From: TWA4 sp034086685
GTDB taxonomy: Bacteria; Bacillota; Clostridia; Lachnospirales; Lachnospiraceae
DNA: 49,620 bases
Direction: 5' to 3'
Assembly (NCBI GenBank): GCA_034086685.1
Contig: JAXDZY010000135.1
Location: 1-49,620 of the forward strand
Shown here: positions 33,476 to 42,492 of the stretch, one piece after another
Layout: each line of letters starts with the position of its first letter
Position numbering within the stretch: position 1 is the stretch's first letter
The notes under the pieces: generated by a model
What the model was told of the DNA's origin: nothing
Seen by the model: only the letters and a program-made list of their open reading frames with translations
The model's database searches: none
Translations under genes and position numbers: made by a program

Positions 33476-35216
33476 GACGGACTTCCTCCCTTCCAATCTG
33501 TGAATAATAAATATCCTGATAGGTTTTACAGCTTTCCATGAGCTCTTCATGGGTTCCGCAGGCCTCGATGCTTCCTTCATTCAGCACCACAATCCGATCT
33601 GCCCTCCGGACAGAAACGATACGCTGGGCAATCAGGATTTTCGTACATTCCGGTCTGGCCTTTTCCAGCGCATCATACAGTTCTGCCTCTGTTTTCAGAT
33701 CCAGTGCACTGGTGGAATCATCAAATATCAGAATCTCCGCAGGCTTCAGTACAGCTCTGGCAATGGAAACCCGCTGCTTCTGCCCTCCGGACAGACTCAT
33801 TCCATGTTCGGCAACAACCGTTTCATACCCATCCGATGCCGATTCAATAAATGCATCTGCCTGCGCAGTCTCTGCCGCCCGGCATATTTCTTCATGAGAG
33901 GCCCCGGGAGAACCCCAGGAAATATTTTCCCCGATGGATGTATTAAACAGCTCACTTTTCTGCAGAGCCACCGAAATCCTGTCCCGCAGTTCTTTTTGCC
34001 GGTAATCCCGTACATCCACATCATCAACCAGTACTGCGCCCTCCGTTACATCATAAAAACGTGTGATCAGATTAACCAGTGCAGTCTTTCCGCATCCCGT
34101 GGCTCCCATGATGGCAATCGTCTCTCCCGGATAAATGGTCAGGTTGATATGGCGCAAAACCATCTGCTCCGTCTGCAAAAAGGCGAAAGACACATCCCTG
34201 AATTCCACTTTGCCATGTATTTTCGCGTCTTTCCGGCCTTCCTGAACCATTCCGTCCTTCATTTCCGGCCCACTGTCCAGAATTTCTTTCACCCGTTTCC
34301 AGGATACAACACCCTTTGAAATACTCTGGAACAGCATAACCAGCCCCAGAATCCCGTTTAACAGCTGAGTTGTATAGGTAATTGCCGCCATGATCGTACC
34401 GGGTGTGGTTGTACCCGCTGCCACCTGGCGTGAACCGGACCATAAAATCGCTGCAACCACAAGATACATCAGCGCATTCATGGCAGGATTCATAAAAGCA
34501 AAAATAACAAGAACACTGAGCTGCGTATGTACCAGGCGGTCATTGGCTTTCCCAAAACGCAGTTTCTCATAGATTTCCCGGACACAGGCTTTCATGATGC
34601 GGATTCCGGACACATCTTCCTGCAGGATGTCATTTATTTCATCCAGCTGTTTTTGCAGACAGCGCAGCCGGGGACCGGCCCGGAACAGACAGATCAGCAT
34701 ACAGCCAAGAATCAGCGGAAACGCACATAAAACAAATATGCCGAACCGGCGCTTCAGATAAAACATGCAGACAATACTCCCGATCATCAGCATGGAGGTA
34801 CGAATCATCCCGCGGACAAACTGGGCAGCAAAATTCTGCACCTGCGTAATATCATTGGTTACCCGCGTAACCAGAGATCCTGTACCAAAACGGTCCATCT
34901 GAGGAAATGAAAATGCCATGATTCTGCGAAAACAGTCTTTACGCATATCATTTCCAATATTCTGAGCACTCAGATGAACAAAAACATTATTCAAAGATCC
35001 GCACATTCCCCCAAACAGAACCAGTAAAATCATCAGAATTCCCTGCGTCAGAATCAGATGCAGATTTCCTGCAGAGCCGCTGCCAATCCCCAGTACACCT
35101 TCGTCCACAATCCGACGCATGAGCCCCGGCTGAAGCAGGTTCATCACAACCTCTCCGGCCATAAACAAAGCAGCTATCACCGCCAGATGAAAATATCCTT
35201 TTACATAATTCCACAT
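33468..35216 (-). CDS. Heterodimeric ABC exporter, subunit 1 (noncatalytic Walker B)
   Basis: This 582-residue exporter half starts MWNYVKGYFHLAVIAALFMAG and has six helices. The ATPase has Walker A MGATGCGKTA, Q-loop VALQKSELFN, signature LSGGQKQRVSIARA and Walker B ILIFDDSTSALD, where Asp takes the place of the catalytic Glu. That makes one of the two composite ATP sites degenerate (this Walker B plus the partner's ISQGQ signature). GGAGAG precedes ATG 35216. The promoter region upstream carries a 25-bp inverted repeat that is probably an operator. The partner gene follows with an 8-bp overlap. Confidence 0.91.
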   Translation of the reverse strand: MWNYVKGYFHLAVIAALFMAGEVVMNLLQPGLMRRIVDEGVLGIGSGSAGNLHLILTQGILMILLVLFGGMCGSLNNVFVHLSAQNIGNDMRKDCFRRIMAFSFPQMDRFGTGSLVTRVTNDITQVQNFAAQFVRGMIRTSMLMIGSIVCMFYLKRRFGIFVLCAFPLILGCMLICLFRAGPRLRCLQKQLDEINDILQEDVSGIRIMKACVREIYEKLRFGKANDRLVHTQLSVLVIFAFMNPAMNALMYLVVAAILWSGSRQVAAGTTTPGTIMAAITYTTQLLNGILGLVMLFQSISKGVVSWKRVKEILDSGPEMKDGMVQEGRKDAKIHGKVEFRDVSFAFLQTEQMVLRHINLTIYPGETIAIMGATGCGKTALVNLITRFYDVTEGAVLVDDVDVRDYRQKELRDRISVALQKSELFNTSIGENISWGSPGASHEEICRAAETAQADAFIESASDGYETVVAEHGMSLSGGQKQRVSIARAVLKPAEILIFDDSTSALDLKTEAELYDALEKARPECTKILIAQRIVSVRRADRIVVLNEGSIEACGTHEELMESCKTYQDIYYSQIGREEVRHG

Positions 35217-35236
35217 AACTATCTCTCCGGAAATAC

Positions 35237-35303
35237 AAAATAATAAGGTACCTTGATTATCTTAACACGACTGCCTCTGATAATCAAGGTACCTTATTAT
35301 TTT
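35237..35303. promoter_or_regulatory. 25-bp inverted repeat flanking the ABC exporter promoter (probable operator)
   Basis: Perfect 25-bp arms (35237-35261 and 35279-35303) are separated by 17 nt, and each arm carries its own palindrome AAGGTACCTT followed by GATTATC. On the minus strand a promoter fits exactly inside: -35 TTGATT lies within the upstream arm and -10 TAAGAT abuts the downstream arm, with a 17-bp spacer. This suggests repression by a dimeric regulator (MarR/TetR/GntR type) bound at both arms. The structure also lies just after psd and is followed by a T-rich stretch, so it could double as a terminator. Confidence 0.75.
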
Positions 35304-35318
35304 TCCCTGTATTTTATT

Positions 35319-36257
35319 TTACATGATATATTTTCTGCCTATCCGTTCACCCAGCAGAACTCTTGTTTCGATTCCCTGCCGGGAATTGTTCAGGATATCT
35401 TCGTCCGGACAGACCGTATTTTGTTTTGTCATCAGAATAACGGTGGAGCCGCCAAAGGCAAAATTCCCTTTCTCCTGTCCTCTTTTTACGAAACCCATAT
35501 GGCTGTGGTTCTCGATTTTACCAACCATAAGTGCACCCACCTCCATCTGCAGGATCTTTCCGAAATTCTCCGATTCCAGCAGTGAATACTCCCTGGTATT
35601 CTCTTTATACACAGGATAGACATCATTTGCCACAGGATTCACCGTATGGAATACTCCCGGAATGTGCCGGCTTTCAGATACATTACCCTGATCCACATAA
35701 ATATAGCGGTGATAATCATCCACACACAGCCGGAAGACCCACAGATAACCGCCTGCATATTCAGCCGCCAGTTTCCTGTTTTTCAGCAGGGATGCTATAG
35801 AATAACGGGTATGTTTGATGGTCACCGCACTCCGCTCCCTTTCTCCTGCATGGATACCGCAATCCACAGTGGGAGTATTGCCGCGTGGATTTCTTGCAGC
35901 ACCGCTGATTCTGTAAACACTGAGCCTGCTGTCACATGGACTGATAAAGCTCTCAGGTGCAGAATCGATCCGACGGGCACCGGGCACCAGCTTTCTTGTG
36001 AAAAAATCATTATAGGATCTGTAACGTCTTTTCTCATATTCCGACATATCAATTCTGCCGGCCCGTATAAACGGCCTGATCAAAACAGCTGAAAATCCGG
36101 TGTCAAGCAGCCGTCCGGCTGCTCTGGAAAACACCGGGGAAATCAGAGGGCGAAGCAGGATTCTTCCCGCAGCATGCTCATACATCCATGTCAGAAAACG
36201 ATCCTGCACGGAATCCTCCGCGGAAATATTTCCCTGACGGTCTGCTGTAAAATTCAT
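35319..36257 (-). CDS. psd: Phosphatidylserine decarboxylase
   Basis: Psd makes phosphatidylethanolamine from phosphatidylserine. The 312-residue proenzyme has the SYNDFFTRKLVPGARR segment, CDSRLSVYRI, DYHRYIYVDQG, HTVNPVANDVYPVYKENTREY and the self-cleavage site GGSTV near the C-terminus, where Ser becomes the pyruvoyl group. ATG 36257 is preferred: GGAGG lies 9 nt upstream, and the codon overlaps the pssA stop as ATGA. The longer in-frame ORF lies within pssA. It is the last gene of a phospholipid operon. Confidence 0.94.
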   Translation of the reverse strand: MNFTADRQGNISAEDSVQDRFLTWMYEHAAGRILLRPLISPVFSRAAGRLLDTGFSAVLIRPFIRAGRIDMSEYEKRRYRSYNDFFTRKLVPGARRIDSAPESFISPCDSRLSVYRISGAARNPRGNTPTVDCGIHAGERERSAVTIKHTRYSIASLLKNRKLAAEYAGGYLWVFRLCVDDYHRYIYVDQGNVSESRHIPGVFHTVNPVANDVYPVYKENTREYSLLESENFGKILQMEVGALMVGKIENHSHMGFVKRGQEKGNFAFGGSTVILMTKQNTVCPDEDILNNSRQGIETRVLLGERIGRKYIM

Positions 36258-36970
36258 AACCATCTGCCTCCCACGGAAACGGATGCCGACCTGAACGCCT
36301 GTACCCAGATTCCATACAGATACTGGCGCAGAAAAGAAATCCATCCCTCCCATACAAAAATAATTACTACCACTGCCAGTGCAACGATTCCCACAAGAAT
36401 CAGCACCTGACCGGGAGCAGGTTTCTTCAATCTGAAATTCAGGATAAACAGCAGTCCCACTGCCATAACCAGAACGTGGAGGATCCCCATTCTCACCTGT
36501 AAATTCCGGATTACGGGAGAAACCACAACGTAAACAGGAAGCACAATGGCCATGGACGTAATGGGAAGCCCCTGATAATATTCTCTTGCCTCACTGCTCT
36601 CCTCCTGCCTCTTTGCCTCCGTCACATTGAAATAAGCCAGACGGATCAGACCTGCCAGTCCATAGAAAACAAGAATTGCCATACTGTAAATATGGTTCAT
36701 TCCCATCTTGAAACAGATCAGAATAGGCAAAACTCCAAAGCAGACCATATCGCAGAGGGAATCGATCTGTATCCCGAAATTTTTCTCATCATCTGTCCGG
36801 TTTTTCTTTGTCCTCGCAATCTTTCCGTCAAACATATCACACAGCCCCGACAATGCCAGACAGAAAACAGCCCATCTGAAATGCATGGACGACGCACAGA
36901 AAATTCCTGCCACAGCCGAACCAAAGCTTATGTATGTGAGTACAACCGTATAATCATAAAACCCCAGCAT
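36254..36970 (-). CDS. pssA: CDP-diacylglycerol-serine O-phosphatidyltransferase
   Basis: This 238-residue CDP-alcohol phosphatidyltransferase makes phosphatidylserine for the Psd encoded next. The catalytic motif is DGKIARTKKNR with later GIQIDSLCD, fitting DGxxAR ... GxxxDxxxD with the usual longer insert of PssA. Six or more membrane helices are visible. AGGAGA lies 8 nt before ATG 36970; the ATG two codons upstream is too close to it. It is coupled to psd by a 4-bp overlap and follows the LPG-synthase-like gene by 24 nt. Confidence 0.93.
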   Translation of the reverse strand: MLGFYDYTVVLTYISFGSAVAGIFCASSMHFRWAVFCLALSGLCDMFDGKIARTKKNRTDDEKNFGIQIDSLCDMVCFGVLPILICFKMGMNHIYSMAILVFYGLAGLIRLAYFNVTEAKRQEESSEAREYYQGLPITSMAIVLPVYVVVSPVIRNLQVRMGILHVLVMAVGLLFILNFRLKKPAPGQVLILVGIVALAVVVIIFVWEGWISFLRQYLYGIWVQAFRSASVSVGGRWL

Positions 36971-36994
36971 AATCATATCTCCTATATTAGATCT

Positions 36995-38047
36995 CTAATC
37001 TTTTTGTATTGTTTCATTTTTTCCGCTGCCATGCCTTTTCCGGCATCCAAGCTGCATCACCACAGTAAAAAAAGCGCTGATCAACAGCTGGCTGTAATAC
37101 GCCAGACCTCTGGAAAGAACCATACCCGACAGAAGCACACTTCCGAATACCGGAGCAAAAATCGTCAGAAACAGCTTTTCACTGATTCCCATCCCTCCAG
37201 GCAGAGGAAGCATATCCACGGAAACCGAAATCACCGCCTGTAAAAGAATCACATCCCATGCCGAACTTCCCGAAAGATGAAAAGCCCGATACACAAACCA
37301 TGTAACGGAAAACAGTGCAAATCTCTGGATAAATGTGATAAGAATTACATGAATCAGTACTTTTTTATGCTCTCCCAGATAGGAAGCTGTCTGTCTGTAA
37401 ACCTCCATGGAATCCTGCAGCTTTCTGATGCGCTCCTCTTTCCGTTTTAACAGGCGCAGCTTTTCCATCCATTCCCTGCCGATCATGATAATCTTCTCTG
37501 CCAGCACCGGATGGAAAACCAGAACCGTCATGAAAGTCACGCAGAAAATATTCAGCACCAGTCCCAGATAAAAGACCGGCAGAATATCTTCCAGATAACG
37601 ATGGCAAAAGTTCTGTCCCAGAACCAGAACCCCCACACCGGTAACCACCAGGACCAGTTTATAGGTAATGGTAACAATCATCAGAATTACCGTAGATACA
37701 GGAATCGGGATCTTCTCCTTTTTCATATAATAGATCTGCATGGGCTGGCCTCCGCTTGCCGACGGAGTGATACAGCTGAAGAAAAATCCTACAGAAGAAA
37801 AAAGAAAACAGATTCTTTTTTTCAGCCGGATATGAAATGACCTCATCATATACCAGATAATCATGGATTCACACCAGATAAAAAAGATAACCAGAAATAT
37901 TCCCGGTACCAGCCAGCGCAGATCAGTCTCTTTGATGGCATCCATCATGGCTTCGATATCTTCTCCATGGAAAACACCATATATGGTAAAACCGAAAACC
38001 GCAAACAGAAAAACCGTATTAAAAACCGCTTTTTTCCTGGTCTGCAT
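36995..38047 (-). CDS. LPG-synthase-like transmembrane protein (UPF0104/YbhN family)
   Basis: This 350-residue integral membrane protein has about eight helices and resembles the flippase-type membrane domain of MprF (LPG_synthase_TM), without the aminoacyltransferase domain. Motifs include SVGFFFSCITPSASGGQPMQ near residue 80 and DMLPLPGGMGISEKLF near 285, both typical of the family. Related proteins are proposed to move lipids across the membrane. GGGGAGG precedes ATG 38047. It overlaps the PAP2 gene by 29 bp and precedes pssA, so a role in phospholipid handling is inferred. Confidence 0.87.
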   Translation of the reverse strand: MQTRKKAVFNTVFLFAVFGFTIYGVFHGEDIEAMMDAIKETDLRWLVPGIFLVIFFIWCESMIIWYMMRSFHIRLKKRICFLFSSVGFFFSCITPSASGGQPMQIYYMKKEKIPIPVSTVILMIVTITYKLVLVVTGVGVLVLGQNFCHRYLEDILPVFYLGLVLNIFCVTFMTVLVFHPVLAEKIIMIGREWMEKLRLLKRKEERIRKLQDSMEVYRQTASYLGEHKKVLIHVILITFIQRFALFSVTWFVYRAFHLSGSSAWDVILLQAVISVSVDMLPLPGGMGISEKLFLTIFAPVFGSVLLSGMVLSRGLAYYSQLLISAFFTVVMQLGCRKRHGSGKNETIQKD

Positions 38048-38753
38048 GATGCGCCTCCCCTCTGTTTTGGAAAATCCTGTCATTGATCCGATCGATCATC
38101 TTTTCATATTTAAGATAAACAGAAGGACATTTCCCCACGCGGAAACAGATTTCCGCCAGAATCACACCCCCTGCCACATCCACAATTACATGCTGCCTGG
38201 TGGTCAATGTGGAAATACAGACCAGAATTGCCATAATACAGGAAAATCTCCTGTACCATACGGAAATATCCTTTCTGTCTCTGATTCCGATATAACAGAA
38301 CCAGCTCACCAGACAATGAATGGATGGAAACAGGTTATCCGCGGCATCCACACTGTAAATCAGACGCATAACCATATTCCAGAAACCCGTATCCCCCACA
38401 TCCGGCCGCGTATTGGTAGTCGGAAACAGCAGAAAAAAAGCCAGACAGATCAGCCTTGAAATGAAATCACCTGCAAAAAAGCAGCAGACTCCTTTCTTCT
38501 CCTGTCTGGCAATCAGAATATAATTAACCACCCAGAAAATATAACATCCCAGATAAATCGCCGCTGACGGCGGCCAGAAAGGTATCATCCTGTCCAGAAA
38601 AGTTTCTATATTATGATGATACCAGTTTCCGGCAATCAATCGCGCACCGGTGTACACTGTCATGTTAAAAGCAAGCGCCAGCAGAAGCGGCACCAGGCTG
38701 TATCGCGGTATCAGCGATCTGATCCATGCCGGTAAGTTTTTTAACTTATCCAT
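38019..38753 (-). CDS. PAP2-superfamily membrane phosphatase
   Basis: This 244-residue membrane protein has five to six helices and three phosphatase motifs: FPTTNTRPDV (motif 1 Arg-Pro), FPSIHCLVSW (motif 2, PSIH instead of PSGH) and STLTTRQHVIVDV (motif 3, Arg, His, Asp). The PSIH form resembles Aur1-like members. Likely substrates are phosphatidic acid, phosphatidylglycerophosphate or undecaprenyl pyrophosphate. ATG 38753 is preferred over the in-frame TTG at 38765. It is the first gene of the phospholipid operon with the LPG-synthase-like gene, pssA and psd. Confidence 0.88.
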   Translation of the reverse strand: MDKLKNLPAWIRSLIPRYSLVPLLLALAFNMTVYTGARLIAGNWYHHNIETFLDRMIPFWPPSAAIYLGCYIFWVVNYILIARQEKKGVCCFFAGDFISRLICLAFFLLFPTTNTRPDVGDTGFWNMVMRLIYSVDAADNLFPSIHCLVSWFCYIGIRDRKDISVWYRRFSCIMAILVCISTLTTRQHVIVDVAGGVILAEICFRVGKCPSVYLKYEKMIDRINDRIFQNRGEAHHADQEKSGF

Positions 38754-38916
38754 GAATTTTCCCAACCCCTATGTATTCCACCTGAACTTTGATATAACTG
38801 TTGTATGGAAAACATACTCTTTATATCATTCAGTAAAGCACAGTATATCAAGGCATTCCATATTACGCAAGGAAATCTTCACGATTTTAAAAAAAGCTTA
38901 AAGGTTTATTTGCAAA

Positions 38917-39558
38917 TTATTTAATTATGCCGATTTTCCCGCAGATATCCTGCAGACAGCATTTTTCACAATGGGGAGTTGTCCGGGCAGTACAGACGTC
39001 CCTTCCGTGAAATACCAGCCTGTGACAGAAATCACTGCCCTCTTCCGGCGGAACCAGTTTCCACAGCTCCATCTCCACTTTTTTCGGTTCCCTGATTCCA
39101 TCCACCAGGCCGATGCGATTCACAAGGCGGATACAGTGAGTATCCGTAACAATAGCCGGCTGTCCAAACACATCTCCCATGATCAGATTGGCACTTTTTC
39201 TCCCCACTCCCGGAAGTTTCAGAAGAAGTTTAAAATCTCCGGGTACTTTTCCGCCGTATTCATCCCGAAGCACTTTCATACAGGCACTGATATCTCTCGC
39301 TTTGCTTTTTCCCAGTCCGCAGGGGCGAACAATCCTTTCAATATCCTCCACATCCGCCTCAGCCAGCGCATTCACGTCCGGATATACGGCATACAGTTCT
39401 TCCACAACCACATTCACTCTGGCATCCGTACACTGAGCTGCCAGACGCACACTGACCAGAAGCTTCCATGCCTGATCATAATCCAGCGTGCAGCCCGCAT
39501 CCGGATATTCCTTTTTTAACCGCTCAATAACCTCCAGGGTCAGTTCTTCTTTTGTCAC
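38917..39558 (-). CDS. nth: Endonuclease III (DNA glycosylase/AP lyase)
   Basis: Nth removes oxidised pyrimidines and cleaves abasic sites. The 213-residue product has the helix-hairpin-helix LPGVGRKSANLI with catalytic Lys, VTDTHCIRLVNR with catalytic Asp, and a C-terminal 4Fe-4S motif. The cluster spacing is C-x7-C-x2-C-x5-C (CTARTTPHC ...), one residue longer than the usual C-x6. The start is GTG at 39558 with GGGAGGAAG upstream. It is a single gene, divergent from the flavodiiron gene. Confidence 0.95.
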   Translation of the reverse strand: MTKEELTLEVIERLKKEYPDAGCTLDYDQAWKLLVSVRLAAQCTDARVNVVVEELYAVYPDVNALAEADVEDIERIVRPCGLGKSKARDISACMKVLRDEYGGKVPGDFKLLLKLPGVGRKSANLIMGDVFGQPAIVTDTHCIRLVNRIGLVDGIREPKKVEMELWKLVPPEEGSDFCHRLVFHGRDVCTARTTPHCEKCCLQDICGKIGIIK

Positions 39559-39712
39559 AATTCTTCCTCCCTCATAAAGTCAGCATCCTGTCACTCCTAT
39601 ATCCTATCAAATCGTGGTTCTGTTGACCAGAAAAAATATGCCAAAAAGTACCTCTTTAAAACATAAAAAAAATATAAATTTTGCATATAGTCTGTATCTT
39701 CTTTAAAAAATA

Positions 39713-39721
39713 TGATATAAT
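39713..39721 (+). promoter_or_regulatory. Extended -10 promoter for the flavodiiron gene
   Basis: TGATATAAT (TGnTATAAT) lies about 107 nt upstream of the start, with no good -35. The leader that follows carries a hairpin, CAGCCA (39772-39777) with TGGCTG (39785-39790). Confidence 0.6.
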
Positions 39722-39827
39722 GAGTCCAGTATTTGCCTCGTTGCGGATATCAACCTGACATTTGTATCCTGCAGCCATATTTCGTGGCTGAACAGATACT
39801 GTTTTTCAGAAAAGGAGTGGATTAAAT

Positions 39828-41618
39828 ATGGAAATTACAAACGATATCAAATACGTTGGTGTCAATGATCATGACGTGGATCTGTTTGAAGGTCAGTATG
39901 TTGTCGAAAACGGTATGGCCTACAATTCTTATGTAATCATGGATGAAAAGATCGCTGTTATGGACACAGTTGATCAGCATTTCACTCATGAATGGCTGGA
40001 CAACATCCAGAATGTACTGGGCTCCCGCCGTCCCGATTACCTGATTATTCAGCATATGGAGCCGGACCATGCAGCCAATATTGCAAATTTCATGAATGTA
40101 TACACAGATACAACAATCGTATCATCCGCAAAAGCATTCGTTATGATGAAACAGTTCTTCGGTACTGATTTTGCAGACAGACAGATTGTAATCAAAGAAG
40201 GAGATACTCTCTGCCTCGGCAAGCACACTCTGGCATTTGTGGCTGCACCCATGGTTCACTGGCCTGAAGTTATGGTTACTTACGATACCTGTGACAAGGT
40301 ATTATTCTCTGCTGACGGCTTCGGCAAATTCGGTGCTCTGGATGTGGAAGAAGACTGGGCATGCGAAGCACGCCGCTATTACATCGGCATTGTCGGCAAA
40401 TACGGCAAACAGGTTCAGAACCTTCTCAAAAAGGCTGCCACACTGGATATTCAGATTATCTGTCCTCTGCACGGACCGGTCCTCACAGAGAATCTGGGAT
40501 ATTATCTCAACCTCTACAATATCTGGTCCTCCTATGCTGTAGAAGACGAGGGTATCGTAATTGCCTACACATCTGTTTACGGTCACACCAAAAAAGCTGT
40601 TGAAATCCTTGCTGACAAGCTGCGTGCAAAAGGCTGCCCGAAGGTTTCCGTATTTGATCTGGCACGCGATGATATGGCTGAAGCAGTGGAAGATGCATTC
40701 CGCTACAGCAAGCTGGTACTGGCTACCACAACCTACAATGCAGGTATTTTCCCCTTCATGCGTGATTTCATTGAACATCTGACCGAGCGTGATTTCCAGA
40801 ACCGCACAGTAGCATTCATTGAAAACGGCTCCTGGGCACCTCTTGCAGCAAAGGTTATGAAGCAGATGTTTGAAGGCTCCAAAAAACTTACCTTCACAGA
40901 CACTACCGTAACCATCAAGTCCGCACTGTCTGAAGAAAGCAGCGCACAGCTGGAAGATATGGCCAACGAACTCTGCCGTGATTATCTGGCTCAGCAGGAT
41001 GCAACTGCCAACAAGAATGATCTGAGTGCACTGTTCAACATCGGATACGGACTCTATGTTGTTACATCCAATGACGGCAAAAAGGATAACGGCCTGATCG
41101 TTAACACCGTAACTCAGCTGACAAGCACGCCCAACCGTGTTGCTGTTACCATCAACAAAGCCAACTACTCTCACCATGTGATCAAACAGACCGGTATTAT
41201 GAATGTAAACTGCCTGTCAGTTGATGCACCTTTCAGTGTATTTGAAAACTTTGGTTTCCAGAGCGGAAGAAATGCAGACAAATTTGCATGCTGCACACCG
41301 CTTCGTTCCGACAACGGTCTGGCATTCCTGCCCAGATACATTAATTCCTTCATGTCACTGAAGGTTGAAGATTATATGGATCTCGGTACCCACGGCATGT
41401 TTATCTGCAGCATCACAGAAGCAAGAGTCATCTCCGATGTGGAAACCATGACCTACACCTACTATCAGAACAACGTAAAACCCAAGCCGGAAACAGAAGG
41501 CAAGAAAGGTTTTGTATGCGTTGTATGCGGTTATATCTATGAAGGCGATGAACTTCCTGAAGACTTCATCTGTCCTCTCTGCAAGCACGGTGCAGTTGAT
41601 TTTGAACCCATCGGCTGA
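39828..41618 (+). CDS. Flavodiiron protein fused to flavin reductase and rubredoxin domains
   Basis: This 596-residue oxygen/NO reductase has several domains. A beta-lactamase-like diiron domain comes first (about 1-245; HMEPDHA gives the H-x-E-x-D-H ligands). A flavodoxin domain (about 250-395; IAYTSVYGHTKKAVE) binds FMN. A flavin-reductase domain follows (about 410-555; IGYGLYVVTSNDG ...). The C-terminal rubredoxin (about 563-596) has CVVCGYIYEG and CPLCKHG. The fusion carries most of the electron chain in one protein and protects anaerobes from oxygen. AAAGGAG precedes ATG 39828. It is a single gene ending before a bidirectional terminator. Confidence 0.94.
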   Translation: MEITNDIKYVGVNDHDVDLFEGQYVVENGMAYNSYVIMDEKIAVMDTVDQHFTHEWLDNIQNVLGSRRPDYLIIQHMEPDHAANIANFMNVYTDTTIVSSAKAFVMMKQFFGTDFADRQIVIKEGDTLCLGKHTLAFVAAPMVHWPEVMVTYDTCDKVLFSADGFGKFGALDVEEDWACEARRYYIGIVGKYGKQVQNLLKKAATLDIQIICPLHGPVLTENLGYYLNLYNIWSSYAVEDEGIVIAYTSVYGHTKKAVEILADKLRAKGCPKVSVFDLARDDMAEAVEDAFRYSKLVLATTTYNAGIFPFMRDFIEHLTERDFQNRTVAFIENGSWAPLAAKVMKQMFEGSKKLTFTDTTVTIKSALSEESSAQLEDMANELCRDYLAQQDATANKNDLSALFNIGYGLYVVTSNDGKKDNGLIVNTVTQLTSTPNRVAVTINKANYSHHVIKQTGIMNVNCLSVDAPFSVFENFGFQSGRNADKFACCTPLRSDNGLAFLPRYINSFMSLKVEDYMDLGTHGMFICSITEARVISDVETMTYTYYQNNVKPKPETEGKKGFVCVVCGYIYEGDELPEDFICPLCKHGAVDFEPIG

Positions 41619-41672
41619 AGTCAGGTGATTCAAAAGACATATTCTGCAGATATGAATAAATATCTGTAATCC

Positions 41673-41714
41673 AAAAAGGGCCTCACGCTGCCGGATTCCG
41701 GCAGTATGAGGCCC
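41673..41714. terminator. Strong terminator between the convergent flavodiiron and acetyltransferase genes
   Basis: A long GC-rich stem (GGGCCTCA with TGAGGCCC, then CTGCCGG with CCGGCAG) is flanked on the minus strand by a T5 tract (41673-41677). It ends the acetyltransferase transcript and probably also the plus-strand one. A separate small hairpin, CAGATAT with ATATCTG, lies at 41646-41667. Confidence 0.88.
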
Positions 41715-41738
41715 TGGCTTTCATAAGAACATTGATAT

Positions 41739-42341
41739 TTACAAATCTATCTCCCTGTCTCTGAAATAATATTTTCTGTCGTGCTCACCAATTTCTCTCA
41801 GTACTCTGCAGGGATTTCCCACTGCAACCACACCGGCAGGAATATCTTTTGTCACCACACTGCCTGCACCGATCACAGTATTATCTCCTATGTTCACTCC
41901 GGGCAGTATGATAACTCCTGCACCGATCCAGACATTATTGCCGATATGCACATCAATATTATACTGAAGCCCTTTCTCTCTCAGACCAGGCTCAATGGGA
42001 TGACCTGCTGTTGCAATAGTAACATTGGGACCAAACATTACATGATCTCCGATATAGATATTGCCATCATCCACCATGGTCAGATTAAAATTGGCATACA
42101 CTCCATTTCCCATATGAACATGTTTTCCTCCCCAGTTTGCGTGAAAAGGAGGCTCAATATAACAGTTCTCACCGATACTGCCAAACATTTCCCGCAGAAG
42201 CTGCTCCCGCTTTTTCATCTCGGAAGGTCTTGTCTCATTATAATCACACTGCTTTTCCAGATAGCCGAACTGCTCCTGTAAAATATCCTCATCTCCGGGG
42301 TCGTAAATCTTCCCTGCATTCATCCGCTCTCTATTATTCAT
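41739..42341 (-). CDS. Maltose/galactoside O-acetyltransferase-like protein
   Basis: This 200-residue left-handed beta-helix acetyltransferase of the LacA/Maa family uses acetyl-CoA to acetylate sugars. A Mac domain (about 10-60, NAGKIYDPGDEDILQEQ) precedes the hexapeptide repeats (PPFHANWGGKHVHMGNGVYANFN ..., with IYIGDHVMFGPNV and IGNNVWIGAGVII). The catalytic His is in TAGHPIEP. ATG 42341 follows ATGGAGGAAA. It has its own promoter and terminator. Confidence 0.9.
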   Translation of the reverse strand: MNNRERMNAGKIYDPGDEDILQEQFGYLEKQCDYNETRPSEMKKREQLLREMFGSIGENCYIEPPFHANWGGKHVHMGNGVYANFNLTMVDDGNIYIGDHVMFGPNVTIATAGHPIEPGLREKGLQYNIDVHIGNNVWIGAGVIILPGVNIGDNTVIGAGSVVTKDIPAGVVAVGNPCRVLREIGEHDRKYYFRDREIDL

Positions 42342-42426
42342 ATTTCCTCCATACATCTGCCGGACAGCTGTTTACAGACAGAGCCGGAAATTACTGCTGC
42401 ATTTTCTTCCTGTCCCGCCGGCCTCC

Positions 42427-42455
42427 ATTATAATTTACTTTCCTGATTTCTTCAA
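42427..42455 (-). promoter_or_regulatory. Promoter of the acetyltransferase gene
   Basis: On the minus strand -35 TTGAAG (42450-42455), a 17-bp spacer and -10 TATAAT (42427-42432) lie about 85 nt upstream of the start. Confidence 0.75.
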
Positions 42456-42492
42456 CAGACAATCTGACCGGTTTCACCTTTACCAGGGCAAT

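Noticed and set aside
40302..41177. 291-codon minus-strand ORF
   Set aside because: It is antisense to the flavodiiron gene, which has complete domains; no RBS or family similarity was seen.
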